Source: Pseudomonadota bacterium
GTDB taxonomy: Bacteria > Pseudomonadota > Gammaproteobacteria > JAKAQQ01
Length of the DNA: 64,000 nt
Assembly: GCA_027365475.1 (NCBI GenBank)
Contig: DAHXNI010000031.1
Location: forward strand, 1-64,000
Direction of reading: 5' to 3'
A program made the position numbers and the translations under genes. This document shows positions 8,828 to 17,674 of the stretch, one piece after another. Under the pieces are notes generated by a model. It did no database searches and was not told where the DNA came from. It was given only the letters and a program-made list of their open reading frames with translations. Within the stretch, counting starts at the first letter, position 1, and each line of letters starts with the position of its first letter.

Positions 8828-9924
8828 GCGGATCACAAAAGCGTGTACTCATCCTGAGTTCGATCGTTGCCGGTGTCGTTCTGGCTCTCCTCATCGGCAT
8901 CCGCACCTGGATGGGATATGAGGCCGCTGCGGCGATGGCACACAGGGGGCCGATGCTGGTGAGCGTGACCACTGCGCCGGTCCGGACGATGCCCTGGACG
9001 AAAAACATTCACGCGGTTGCCAACCTGGTGGCTGTATCAGGAGTGGAGCTTACCCCTCAGCTGGCGGGGCAGATTACTGCCATCGATTTTCACTCAGGCG
9101 AGTATGTCCATCGGGGACAGGTCTTGATCGAAATCGATGACTCCAACGTCCGTGCACAGTTGGCAAGGGACCGAGCCGCTCTCACGCTTGCAGAGATCAA
9201 CTATCGACGTGCGCTTCGCCTTTATAAGGTCAATGCGACGAGTCGTTCAACACTAGATACGGCGCTGGCCAATCGGAACTCGGCCCGTGCAGTGGTTGCA
9301 AATGATGAAGCGACTTTGGCCAAACTCCGTTTTCAGGCTCCTTTTTCCGGCTGGATCGGGGTACGGCAAGTGAGTCTTGGTCAATACCTCATTCCCGGGG
9401 CAACGATTACATCGCTCAACGTCTGGCAGCCACTGCGGGTTGAATTCACGGTTCCCCAAAATCAGGTCGCCAAGATCCGTCCCGGAGTACCGATCACGGT
9501 TCGGGTTGATGCCTACCCGAAGCATCCATTTGGGGGACATATCGTGGCTGTGAGTTCACGAATCAATCCGGCTACACGGAATCTTTCCGTCGATGCTGAA
9601 ATCCCAAACCGGCATCAATGGCTCCGCCCTGGCATGTTTGGCGAAGTTACACTTGAGATCGGGCATCCGCATCCCACGCTTGTCGTTCCGAGCACGGCAC
9701 TCACTTACAGTACTTTTGGGGATTACGTTTATGTGATCCACCAAAAGAAGATATTGGGTCACCTCCTTCCCGTGGCGATTGCAACGCCCGTCCAGGTGGG
9801 GTCTGTCCGGGGAAGCATCACACCCATACGTTCTGGCCTCAAGCCTGGTGAACGTGTCGTGACGGCCGGCCAAATCAAACTGAGAAGCGGTATGCCGGTT
9901 TCCATACACGGAACCCAACCCTGA
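8824..9924 (+). CDS. RND efflux periplasmic adaptor subunit
   Basis: This encodes 366 aa and its ATG overlaps the upstream stop by 4 bp. One N-terminal transmembrane anchor (residues about 8-28) precedes the lipoyl/barrel-sandwich halves (GQITAIDFHSGEYVHRGQVL, and FQAPFSGWIGVRQVSLGQYL), which enclose a helical hairpin rich in Ala, Leu and Arg. The beta-barrel domain includes ITVRVDAYPKHPFGGHI and NPATRNLSVDAEIPN, both typical of MexH/AcrA-like membrane fusion proteins. It bridges the inner-membrane permease and the outer-membrane channel. The close match of its NPATR/LRPGMF segments to the MexH subgroup is from memory of the family, not a search. Confidence 0.94.
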   Translation: MSGSQKRVLILSSIVAGVVLALLIGIRTWMGYEAAAAMAHRGPMLVSVTTAPVRTMPWTKNIHAVANLVAVSGVELTPQLAGQITAIDFHSGEYVHRGQVLIEIDDSNVRAQLARDRAALTLAEINYRRALRLYKVNATSRSTLDTALANRNSARAVVANDEATLAKLRFQAPFSGWIGVRQVSLGQYLIPGATITSLNVWQPLRVEFTVPQNQVAKIRPGVPITVRVDAYPKHPFGGHIVAVSSRINPATRNLSVDAEIPNRHQWLRPGMFGEVTLEIGHPHPTLVVPSTALTYSTFGDYVYVIHQKKILGHLLPVAIATPVQVGSVRGSITPIRSGLKPGERVVTAGQIKLRSGMPVSIHGTQP

Positions 9925-9942
9925 GTCGAGGAGACCCAGATC

Positions 9943-12900
9943 ATGCGATTTACGGATCTCTTTATTCGACGCCCGGTTCTCGCAACCGCGTTGAATCTCA
10001 TTATCCTCATATTGGGGTTGCGTGCCTGGACGTCCATGACGATCGAGGAATACCCACAGGTGACGAGCACGCTTATCACCGTGACCACTGCCTACCCGGG
10101 TGCTGATCCTTCGACCGTACAGGGTTTTGTGACGGCACGGCTTGAGCAAGCCACCGCTCAGGCACCCGGTATCGATTACATGACTGCGGTCAGTGCACAG
10201 GGACTGTCGACCGAAACGGTCTATATGAAACTCAACTACAACCCGAATGCGGCTGTCGCCCAGATTCTTTCGAAGGTTCAGCAGGTGCAGAACCAGCTGC
10301 CTCCCGGAACACTTTCTCCGGTCATTAATGAAACGGTCGGTGATCAGACCGCACTGATTTACCTTTCGTTCTATAGCAAAACCTTGAATGAACAGGAAGT
10401 CAATGATTATGTGCTCCGAGTGGCACAGCCCATGATTCAGGGCGAACCCGGCGTAGGGGAGGCACAAATCGTTCCAGCCGGGACAGGGCCGAGTGGCAAC
10501 AGCTATGTACTGCGCGTCTGGCTCAATCCCAATAAGCTGGCTGCACTCAATTTGTCTCCTGCAGATGTGGTCCAGGCACTGGCTTCCAACAACTACATCA
10601 GTACTGTAGGCCGGACGAAATCGGCGAATATTGCACAGACGATTTCGGCTGAGACGTCGCTTGACAATGTCCGGGCTTTCAAGCGTCTCGTGGTCGCCCA
10701 GAACGGTCAGACCCTGATCCGGCTATCTGATGTTGGCCGTGTTACCCTCGGGGCGCAAAACTATAATCAAGCGGTTTATTACAACGGCACGCCAGCCGTA
10801 TTTATCGGTGTGTTTCCAAGCCCGGGTGCCAACAGCCTGACTGTCGCACACGGCGTCCACCAAGCATTCGCACGGATGCAACGGAGCCTTCCACCCGGCA
10901 TCCGGATCGCCATTCCTTATGATGGAAGCCGCTTCATCGTGCAGTCAGTTCAAGAAGTGATGCTCACGATCGCTATCACGCTCGGAATTGTTGTGATCGT
11001 GATCTTCCTGTTTCTGGGTTCGATGCGCTCGCTCACGATTCCTGCGGTTGCAATACCCCTTTCCATCATCGGTGCCGGAATCTTTATGTCGGCAGCCGGT
11101 TACTCGATCAACCTACTCACGCTCCTTGCCGTCGTTCTGGCGATCGGTCTCGTGGTTGATGATGCCATCATTGTGGTTGAGAACATCCATCGCATCATGG
11201 AAGAGGGGCACTCTGGGCGCGAGGCGGCGATTCTGGGCGCACGAGAGCTTGCCGCACCCATTGTGGTTATGGCAACGACTCTGGCTGCCGTCTTTGCGCC
11301 TATCGGACTGACCGGTGGACTCACGGGAACCCTATTTTCCCAGTTTGCATTCACATTGGTTTTCGCCGTGGCGGTATCGGCTATCGTGGCCCTGACCCTT
11401 TCGCCCGTTCTGGCTTCCAAGGTGCTGCGTCCGGCCCAGTCGCATGGATTTGCTCATTTTGCAGATGCCGTCTTTGATCGTATTCGCAAAAGCTACAGCC
11501 GATCACTGGCACGCGTGATTGAATACCGCATCGCGGTAGCAGCACTGATCCTCGTGGTGATGGTTGCCATTCCGGTTTTCTTTCTCAATATCCCGGGAGA
11601 ACTGGCACCGACTGAGGATCAGGGTCTTCTGCTGGTCTCCGCAACGGCTCCCCCGACGGCCACGCTCCATTACCTCAACCACTATTCCGCTGATATCCGG
11701 AAGATCTTTTTTAGCTTTCCGGAAACCAAACAGGTGTTTCAGATCAATGGAATCTCGCTCACGGGCGGAGCAGGCAATAACGCGAGCGTCAATGGCATGA
11801 AACTTGTCAGCTGGACAAAGCGCTCGAAAACCCAGATGCAGCTTCTGCCGCTCCTCCAGGCTAAGCTCAATGGATTGACGGGTGTCCAGGCGGCGGCGTT
11901 CCAGAAGCCTACCTTGCCAGGGTCACCCACGGGATTCCCGGTGCAGTTCGTCCTGACATCGAGTGGCTCCTATCTTGCGCTGGATCATTGGGCCAATGTG
12001 ATGATTGGCAAAGCGATGCAAAGTCACTTGTTCCTGTTTCTGACCAAGGATCTCCGCTATGACAACCCACAGATCAAGCTTCATATCCACCGTAACCTAG
12101 CGGGTACGCTGGGGATTACCATGGCGAAACTTGGCGAGAACCTGAGCCCGCTCCTCAGTGGAAACTATGTCAACCGGTTCAGCCTGAATGGGCGGAGTTA
12201 TAAGGTGATTCCACAGGTAGCCAATCGATTCCGGGTGGATCCGAATCTATTGAGCGGCTACTATATCCGTGCCCAATCCGGGCAGCTCATCCCGCTTTCG
12301 ACTCTCGTTTCGGTTCATACGAAGGTGGAACCCGAGTTCCTCCCCCAGTTCCAACAGCTCAACTCGGCTACTGTTGAAGGAGTAATGGCACCCGGAGTCA
12401 CGCTCGGGCAAGCCTTGTCTTATTTGCGCTCGCTTGCGCACCAGGTCCTCCCCAGAGGATTCAGTTACGATTATGCTGGTCTTTCGCGACAATTCATGCA
12501 GCAGGGTAACGCATTTTTGATTACCTTTGCCCTCGCTGTGATACTCGTGTATCTTCTTCTGGCCATGCAGTTTGAGAGTTTCCGTGACCCCTTGATTGTC
12601 TTGATCACAGTTCCGATGGCCATATCGGGTGCATTGCTGTTTATGTACTATGGAGCTGCTACGCTCAATATCTATACAGAAGTCGGACTGGTTACGTTGA
12701 TCGGCCTCATTACGAAACAGGGCATCCTGATTGTGCAGTTTGCGAACGTGATTCAGGAGAATGAAGGGCTCGACCGGGTGCACGCCGTACAGAAAGCATC
12801 CAGCATTCGTTTGAGACCGATCTTGATGACTACGGGCGCCATGGTATTCGGAGCCGTTCCCCTGATCCTTGCGGTCGGACCCGGAGCGGTCAGCCGTTTC

Positions 12901-13038
12901 GACATGGGTCTCGTCATCGCGACGGGTCTTGCGATCGGAGCCATTTTCTCTCTTTACGTGGTTCCGGTGATCTATACGTTCCTGGCTACGGAGAAGTCCC
13001 AGAGCCAGCCAAAGCCACCTCAAGGCCTGTCACCCTAG
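9943..13038 (+). CDS. RND multidrug efflux permease (HAE1 family)
   Basis: This encodes 1031 aa, the normal size for HAE1 permeases. It is the proton-driven inner-membrane pump. The N-terminus FTDLFIRRPVLATALNL is typical. GLVVDDAIIVVENIHR in TM4 carries the two adjacent Asp residues of the proton relay, and a Lys in TM10 appears in GLITKQGILIVQFAN. Twelve membrane helices in two sets of six and two large periplasmic loops are evident. It is most like the MexI/MexB-type drug pumps. The ribosome site GAGGAG lies 18 bp after the adaptor stop. Substrates cannot be predicted from sequence alone. Confidence 0.95.
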   Translation: MRFTDLFIRRPVLATALNLIILILGLRAWTSMTIEEYPQVTSTLITVTTAYPGADPSTVQGFVTARLEQATAQAPGIDYMTAVSAQGLSTETVYMKLNYNPNAAVAQILSKVQQVQNQLPPGTLSPVINETVGDQTALIYLSFYSKTLNEQEVNDYVLRVAQPMIQGEPGVGEAQIVPAGTGPSGNSYVLRVWLNPNKLAALNLSPADVVQALASNNYISTVGRTKSANIAQTISAETSLDNVRAFKRLVVAQNGQTLIRLSDVGRVTLGAQNYNQAVYYNGTPAVFIGVFPSPGANSLTVAHGVHQAFARMQRSLPPGIRIAIPYDGSRFIVQSVQEVMLTIAITLGIVVIVIFLFLGSMRSLTIPAVAIPLSIIGAGIFMSAAGYSINLLTLLAVVLAIGLVVDDAIIVVENIHRIMEEGHSGREAAILGARELAAPIVVMATTLAAVFAPIGLTGGLTGTLFSQFAFTLVFAVAVSAIVALTLSPVLASKVLRPAQSHGFAHFADAVFDRIRKSYSRSLARVIEYRIAVAALILVVMVAIPVFFLNIPGELAPTEDQGLLLVSATAPPTATLHYLNHYSADIRKIFFSFPETKQVFQINGISLTGGAGNNASVNGMKLVSWTKRSKTQMQLLPLLQAKLNGLTGVQAAAFQKPTLPGSPTGFPVQFVLTSSGSYLALDHWANVMIGKAMQSHLFLFLTKDLRYDNPQIKLHIHRNLAGTLGITMAKLGENLSPLLSGNYVNRFSLNGRSYKVIPQVANRFRVDPNLLSGYYIRAQSGQLIPLSTLVSVHTKVEPEFLPQFQQLNSATVEGVMAPGVTLGQALSYLRSLAHQVLPRGFSYDYAGLSRQFMQQGNAFLITFALAVILVYLLLAMQFESFRDPLIVLITVPMAISGALLFMYYGAATLNIYTEVGLVTLIGLITKQGILIVQFANVIQENEGLDRVHAVQKASSIRLRPILMTTGAMVFGAVPLILAVGPGAVSRFDMGLVIATGLAIGAIFSLYVVPVIYTFLATEKSQSQPKPPQGLSP

Positions 13039-13122
13039 ATTTCCTGTCGATCTGGTCGAGCCAAAGCGGGATTGGCCCAGTCGGCTGGCGTGGTTTCCAT
13101 TGCCGAAGAAACGGATGCGATC

Positions 13123-14025
13123 TTACAGTGTGGGTGATGGCTGCTTCCGGGTCTGTTCGCCATTCGTGTTGGCAAATTGTCCCGATTGGTAGTCTTGTAT
13201 CGCGCGTTCGATCTCGGCACGCGTATTCATCACGAAAGGTCCGTATTGGACGATTGGCTCGTTCAGGGGATGTCCCGCCAGCAGTAGCGCGCGTGCACCG
13301 TTGACGCCCGCCTTGATTTCGATTCGATCTCCAGCTCCGAGGATGCCCGCGCTATCGATCGGAACGGATTGCATTTGAGACTGGGGACCGACTTCGATGG
13401 TTCCTTCGTAAAGATAGACAAACACGTGATGACCCGGATCAATCGTCTGTGTGCAGAGGGCCTCTCGGGTCAGTTCAAGGTCCAGGAAGAAAGGCTGCGT
13501 ATCGGCTCGTGCAATGGGTCCCTGAACCCTTCCTTTGTGGCCATCCGCATAACCAGCAATCACCCGGATGCGCGATCCCTCTCCGCATTCCACAACCGGT
13601 ATTTCACTGGAGTCAATGTCACGGTAACTTGGAGGATCCATCTTCCGTGCGTTTGGGAGATTGATCCAAAGCTGGAACCCCCTCATGCGACCTTCGGTTT
13701 GCATGGGCATTTCGGAGTGAATGATACCTCTGCCTGCGGTCATCCATTGAACATCACCAGGGCCGAGATCTCCTACATGGCCGAGATGATCTTCGTGGCG
13801 CATATGCCCCTCAATCATGTAGGTCACAGTTTCAAATCCACGATGCGGGTGGGCAGGAAAACCCTGAATGTAATCCTCTGGTTTTTCAGTCCCGAATGCA
13901 TCCAGCATGAGAAAGGGATCGAGGTAAAGACCTGGTTTTTGACCGATACTGCGTCTGAGTTTGACTCCAGCCCCATCGGTTGTGGCGACCGAAGGCAGGA
14001 TGGATTGGAGAAGGCGGGTTTGCAT
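13123..14025 (-). CDS. Pirin family protein
   Basis: This encodes 300 aa from the ATG at 14025; the open frame extends further but without a better start. The N-terminal cupin carries FPAHPHRGFETVTYMIEG and HEDHLG, supplying the three His and one Glu that bind iron in pirins, and GDVQWMTAGRGIIHSEMP is the family signature. The second cupin is degenerate, as usual. Bacterial pirins act as quercetinases or metabolic regulators; the substrate is unknown. The gene is divergent from icd across about 195 bp containing a 9-bp inverted repeat, and convergent with the RND operon. Confidence 0.93.
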   Translation of the reverse strand: MQTRLLQSILPSVATTDGAGVKLRRSIGQKPGLYLDPFLMLDAFGTEKPEDYIQGFPAHPHRGFETVTYMIEGHMRHEDHLGHVGDLGPGDVQWMTAGRGIIHSEMPMQTEGRMRGFQLWINLPNARKMDPPSYRDIDSSEIPVVECGEGSRIRVIAGYADGHKGRVQGPIARADTQPFFLDLELTREALCTQTIDPGHHVFVYLYEGTIEVGPQSQMQSVPIDSAGILGAGDRIEIKAGVNGARALLLAGHPLNEPIVQYGPFVMNTRAEIERAIQDYQSGQFANTNGEQTRKQPSPTL

Positions 14026-14118
14026 GTCGAGCACCACTCTATTGACAGACCGCCAAAGCTTGCGCCTGTTCCTTGAGAGAGGTCGTTGCAAAGCTCAGGT
14101 CAGTCAAGCGATGCTGTC

Positions 14119-14164
14119 ATTTTACACCCATATGAGACCGCCACTCCAATAACTAGTGTAAAAT
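14119..14164. promoter_or_regulatory. 9-bp inverted repeat in the pirin-icd divergent promoter region
   Basis: ATTTTACAC (14119-14127) and GTGTAAAAT (14156-14164) are perfect reverse complements separated by 28 bp. The centres are 37 bp apart, close to 3.5 helical turns. TAAAAT at 14159-14164 could be a -10 hexamer for icd, whose ATG is 57 bp on. It may be a regulator site for either divergent gene; no factor can be named. Confidence 0.45.
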
Positions 14165-14220
14165 TAATCCGCGAAAAGTGATGTGGTCACTCCACACATG
14201 CGCCCTTTGAGTTAGCACTG

Positions 14221-15540
14221 ATGAAGATTCAAAAAACAGGTCAACCGATCCGGGTACGTGCGGATCATGTACTTGAAGTCCCCCCCTATCCGTTGATCCC
14301 TGTGATTGAAGGAGATGGAGTTGGCGCCGATATCACACCAGTCATGCGCAAGGTCGTCGATGACGCAGTCTTCAAAGCCTATGGCGAAACCCGTGCCCTG
14401 ATCTGGCACCCCGTCGAAGCAGGGGGAGGGGCTCGTTGCAACTCTTCGCAAACCCATCCGCTACCAGAAGAGACCCTTGAGATCCTGAAGCAGGAGGTGG
14501 TTGCCATCAAGGGTCCGCTCGAGACACCGGTTGGACGGGGATGGCGCTCGCTCAACGTGGCCATCCGTCAGGCGCTCGATCTTTATGCCTGTGTGCGCCC
14601 GATCCGTCATTTCCCCGGCGTGGTAACGCCGGTACGCCACCCCGAAGACGTGGATATGGTGGTGTTCCGTGAAAACACAGAAGATATCTATACCGGCATC
14701 GAATGGCCAATGGGGAGTGATGAAACCGTACGGCTCCTGCGCTTTCTGACATCAGACCTGGGTGTGGCTCCCCTCCGTTTCCCGTTGACCACAGCCATCG
14801 GAATCAAACCGGTCTCGCGTGAGGGGTCGCAGCGACTGATCGCCAAGGCCATTCAGTATGCAATAGATGCCGATCGCAGATCTGTGACCCTGGTTCATAA
14901 AGGCAACATCATGAAATACACAGAGGGGGGCTTTTGCCAATGGGGGTACGAACTCGCTGAAGCCTCATTCGGAGCACGAAAACGCGAGGGGAAGCGGGGT
15001 CTCTGGTTTGTAAACCCGGTCACTGGTCGCGAGATCCATATACAGGATATGATTGCGGACAATTTTTTACAGCAGGCCTTGCTTCAACCGGCTCAATTTG
15101 ATGTGATCGCCACGCTCAATCTTAACGGAGACTACATTTCTGACGCATTGGCCGCACAAGTCGGGGGGATCGGGATCGCACCGGGTGCCAACATCGGAGA
15201 TGGGACGGCTGTTTTCGAAGCGACGCATGGGACGGCGCCCGATATTGCGGGTCAGGATTCCGCCAATCCCTGTTCTATGCTTCTTTCTGCCGAAATGCTG
15301 CTGCGTTATATCGGTTTTCGTGAAGCGGCCGATTTTCTGGTAACCGGCATTCGTGGTGCCTTGGCGCATGGGTTCTGGACGCCTGACCTGATCCGCGCAG
15401 CACAAAATGCAAAGGGAGGCGATCAGGGCGAGCAGCCCGTGACACTGGCTGAAACGGGATTCACCCTTCACCCGGTCGGAACCCGTGGGATGGGTGAAGC
15501 GGTGATGCTCTATATGGACGTGCCCGGCGCTCTGGGGTAA
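14221..15540 (+). CDS. icd: Isocitrate dehydrogenase with NAD-type cofactor residues
   Basis: This encodes 439 aa. It converts isocitrate to 2-oxoglutarate in the TCA cycle. ENTEDIYTGIEW contains the catalytic Tyr, VHKGNIMKYTEG the catalytic Lys, and GWRSLNVAIRQ contains the substrate-site Ser (residue 110) that AceK phosphorylates in E. coli. The cofactor loop reads ATHGTAPDIAGQDSANP. Aligned by eye to E. coli ATHGTAPKYAGQDKVNP, the NADP-selecting Lys344 and Tyr345 are Asp341 and Ile342, and Val351 is Ala348. These are the residues known to switch the enzyme to NAD. The C-terminal tail also diverges from the E. coli form. NAD use is therefore likely, though not measured. Confidence 0.93.
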   Translation: MKIQKTGQPIRVRADHVLEVPPYPLIPVIEGDGVGADITPVMRKVVDDAVFKAYGETRALIWHPVEAGGGARCNSSQTHPLPEETLEILKQEVVAIKGPLETPVGRGWRSLNVAIRQALDLYACVRPIRHFPGVVTPVRHPEDVDMVVFRENTEDIYTGIEWPMGSDETVRLLRFLTSDLGVAPLRFPLTTAIGIKPVSREGSQRLIAKAIQYAIDADRRSVTLVHKGNIMKYTEGGFCQWGYELAEASFGARKREGKRGLWFVNPVTGREIHIQDMIADNFLQQALLQPAQFDVIATLNLNGDYISDALAAQVGGIGIAPGANIGDGTAVFEATHGTAPDIAGQDSANPCSMLLSAEMLLRYIGFREAADFLVTGIRGALAHGFWTPDLIRAAQNAKGGDQGEQPVTLAETGFTLHPVGTRGMGEAVMLYMDVPGALG

Positions 15541-15575
15541 GGTGAAGGGTAGAGAGCGGCCATATTCGGATCGCC

Positions 15576-16241
15576 ATGAACCGTGTTCGCGTTTTTTTGA
15601 TCGATGACCAGAAACTGATTCGGACGGGCGTCCGGAAAATACTTGAGGATGAGGAAGATATCGACGTGGTCGGGGAGGCATCCTCTGGCGAGGAGGCGTT
15701 GAGACTCGTGCGCGATCTCAAGCCTGACGTTGTGCTCATGGATATTCATATGCCTGGAATGGGTGGGCTCGAAACGACTCGCCAACTCGCTTCTCTCGAT
15801 CCGCGGCCTCGCATCATCGGGCTTTCCGTGTCGGGCCAGGAACCCTATCCCAGCCACTTGTTTGCGGTCGGAGCACAGGGTTACCTCAGCAAGGACTGTG
15901 CGGCCGACGAAGTGATCGAGGCCGTTTGGGCTGTCATGGACGGGGAGCGATATTTGAGCCGGGACGTCGCTCAGGATTATGCCTTGACGCATGCTGATCC
16001 CGCATCGGGGCAGGCGAATCTGAGCTGTCGTGAAACAGAAATCCTGGTGCTCCTGTGTGAAGGCAGGAATGCCAAGGATATCGCCGAGACGCTCCATATC
16101 AGCCCAAGTACGGTTCGCACCTATCGACACCGCCTCTACGCCAAGCTCAATGTCCATAGTCCCATCGAACTCATCCGCGAAGTTTGGCTCCAGGGACTCA
16201 TCCCGGGACAAGTCGGCCCGGAACATTCGCGGGATTCATAA
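15576..16241 (+). CDS. uvrY: UvrY/GacA-type response regulator
   Basis: This encodes 221 aa. The receiver domain spans residues 1-120 with the acidic pocket (LIDDQKL), phospho-acceptor Asp in PDVVLMDIHMPGMGG, and the switch Ser/Lys in GYLSKDCAADE. A LuxR-type HTH spans about 145-210 (LSCRETEILVLLCEGRNAKDIAETLHI, residues about 149-175). In gammaproteobacteria UvrY/GacA pairs with BarA/GacS and activates csr small RNAs; no csrB/C-like RNA was seen here. Its place upstream of uvrC and pgsA is the conserved gammaproteobacterial arrangement, which supports the name. Its TAA overlaps the ATG of the next gene. Confidence 0.92.
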   Translation: MNRVRVFLIDDQKLIRTGVRKILEDEEDIDVVGEASSGEEALRLVRDLKPDVVLMDIHMPGMGGLETTRQLASLDPRPRIIGLSVSGQEPYPSHLFAVGAQGYLSKDCAADEVIEAVWAVMDGERYLSRDVAQDYALTHADPASGQANLSCRETEILVLLCEGRNAKDIAETLHISPSTVRTYRHRLYAKLNVHSPIELIREVWLQGLIPGQVGPEHSRDS

Positions 16242-17674
16242 TGCCATTCTTTCCGAAAAGAGTGCGTGCACCGGATTTTCCGGCTAATGGAATCTGGCTC
16301 AATGTGAATCAGCCACTTGATCTTGCGACACTCAGAGGCCAGGTGGTTCTCCTCGATTTCTGGACGTACTGTTGCATCAATTGCCTGCACGTCCTGCCGG
16401 ATCTCCATGCGCTTGAGACCCAGTTTCAGGGCCAACTGGCCGTGATCGGCGTTCACTCACCAAAGTTCGAAGAGGAGAAAAATCCGGAACGTGTGGCGCT
16501 CGCACTTAAGCGCTACGAGATCCATCATCCGGTTTTCCACGACCCGTCCATGCGCCTTTGGCAAGAATACGGTATTCGCGCCTGGCCCACCTTGGTTCTC
16601 CTGGACCGTGAGGGTCGTGTGGCATTCGCGGTGTCAGGAGAGGGTCAAAGGGAGGTTTTGGCTCGTGCCATTGTCCAGCTGCTAGCCGAGGGGGCGGATC
16701 GAAGCCCATCGGGTACCGATTTGCAAAAGGCGTGGCAGCAGGAGAATCGCAGTCTTTGGTTTCCGACCAAAATGATTTGGAGAGAGGGGCGGCTCTTCGT
16801 TGCGGATACGGGGCATCACCGTGTCGTCGCGATCGACCCAGATGGACAGATGATGGCACATTGGGGCGGTTTTGAGCCCGGATTCGCAGATGGCGATGGC
16901 GCGCAGGCCCGTTTTAGGGAGCCGCGTGGGCTCGCATGGATGAACGATACACTCTGGGTCGCCGATACCGCTAACCATGCCTTGCGTTCGATCGATCCAT
17001 CCCGGGATGTCATACGCACCGTTTTTGGAGATGGCGTTCAGTCCCATCGACTCCTCCTGCCAGCGCGGCCGGATTCCGCCCACCCTACCGTACGACTCAA
17101 CTCACCATGGGATGTCGCCAGATCAAAACACGGGCTTTATATAGCCATGGCAGGCTGTCATCAGATCTGGTTTGTCGAACCCATGAAGCAGGAGATCAGG
17201 CCGTATGCGGGAACCGGGCAGGAGGCCTTGACTGATGGTGGGCTTGCCGAGGCAACCTTTGCTCAGCCTTCAGGACTTTGTTGCACGCCGGACGGTTTGA
17301 TTTATGTGGCCGATTCGGAAAGCTCTTCGATTCGCCGTATCGATCCGGATCGCGGAGTCGTCTCGACCCTCATTGGGCGCGGTCTTTTTGATTTTGGCGA
17401 CCGTGATGGCGGAATCCGCTTTGCTCGGCTCCAGCATCCGTTGGCCGTGACTTGGCGCGACGGCAAGATATGGGTAGCCGATACCTATAACTCGAAGATC
17501 AAGATACTGGATCCGGATGAGGGTAAAATCACGACTTTTGAAATGGATATTGAACTCAATGAGCCGGAAGGCATTCTGGATACTCCCATTGGATTGTTCG
17601 TCGCCGATACCAACCAGCACCGGATTCTTTTGATCGACCCGGATCAGTGGTCTGCTCAAGTTTTTCATGGCTGA
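16241..17674 (+). CDS. Thioredoxin-like/NHL-repeat protein (NHLRC2-like)
   Basis: This encodes 477 aa, starting at ATG 16241 in a TAATG overlap with uvrY. Residues about 15-150 form a thioredoxin/TlpA-like domain with the unusual active site FWTYCCINCLHVLPDL, a CxxC preceded by an extra Cys. Residues about 165-477 form a beta-propeller with repeated WVADT/YVADS/FVADT blades of the NHL type. The same architecture occurs in animal NHLRC2. There is no signal peptide, so it is probably cytoplasmic. It is inserted between uvrY and uvrC and overlaps both, hence is probably co-translated. Function unknown; redox sensing is a possibility. Confidence 0.88.
   Translation: MPFFPKRVRAPDFPANGIWLNVNQPLDLATLRGQVVLLDFWTYCCINCLHVLPDLHALETQFQGQLAVIGVHSPKFEEEKNPERVALALKRYEIHHPVFHDPSMRLWQEYGIRAWPTLVLLDREGRVAFAVSGEGQREVLARAIVQLLAEGADRSPSGTDLQKAWQQENRSLWFPTKMIWREGRLFVADTGHHRVVAIDPDGQMMAHWGGFEPGFADGDGAQARFREPRGLAWMNDTLWVADTANHALRSIDPSRDVIRTVFGDGVQSHRLLLPARPDSAHPTVRLNSPWDVARSKHGLYIAMAGCHQIWFVEPMKQEIRPYAGTGQEALTDGGLAEATFAQPSGLCCTPDGLIYVADSESSSIRRIDPDRGVVSTLIGRGLFDFGDRDGGIRFARLQHPLAVTWRDGKIWVADTYNSKIKILDPDEGKITTFEMDIELNEPEGILDTPIGLFVADTNQHRILLIDPDQWSAQVFHG

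Noticed and set aside
9556-10467. Minus-strand open frame of 303 codons
   Set aside because: It is antisense to the adaptor and permease genes of the RND operon, with no protein-like features.
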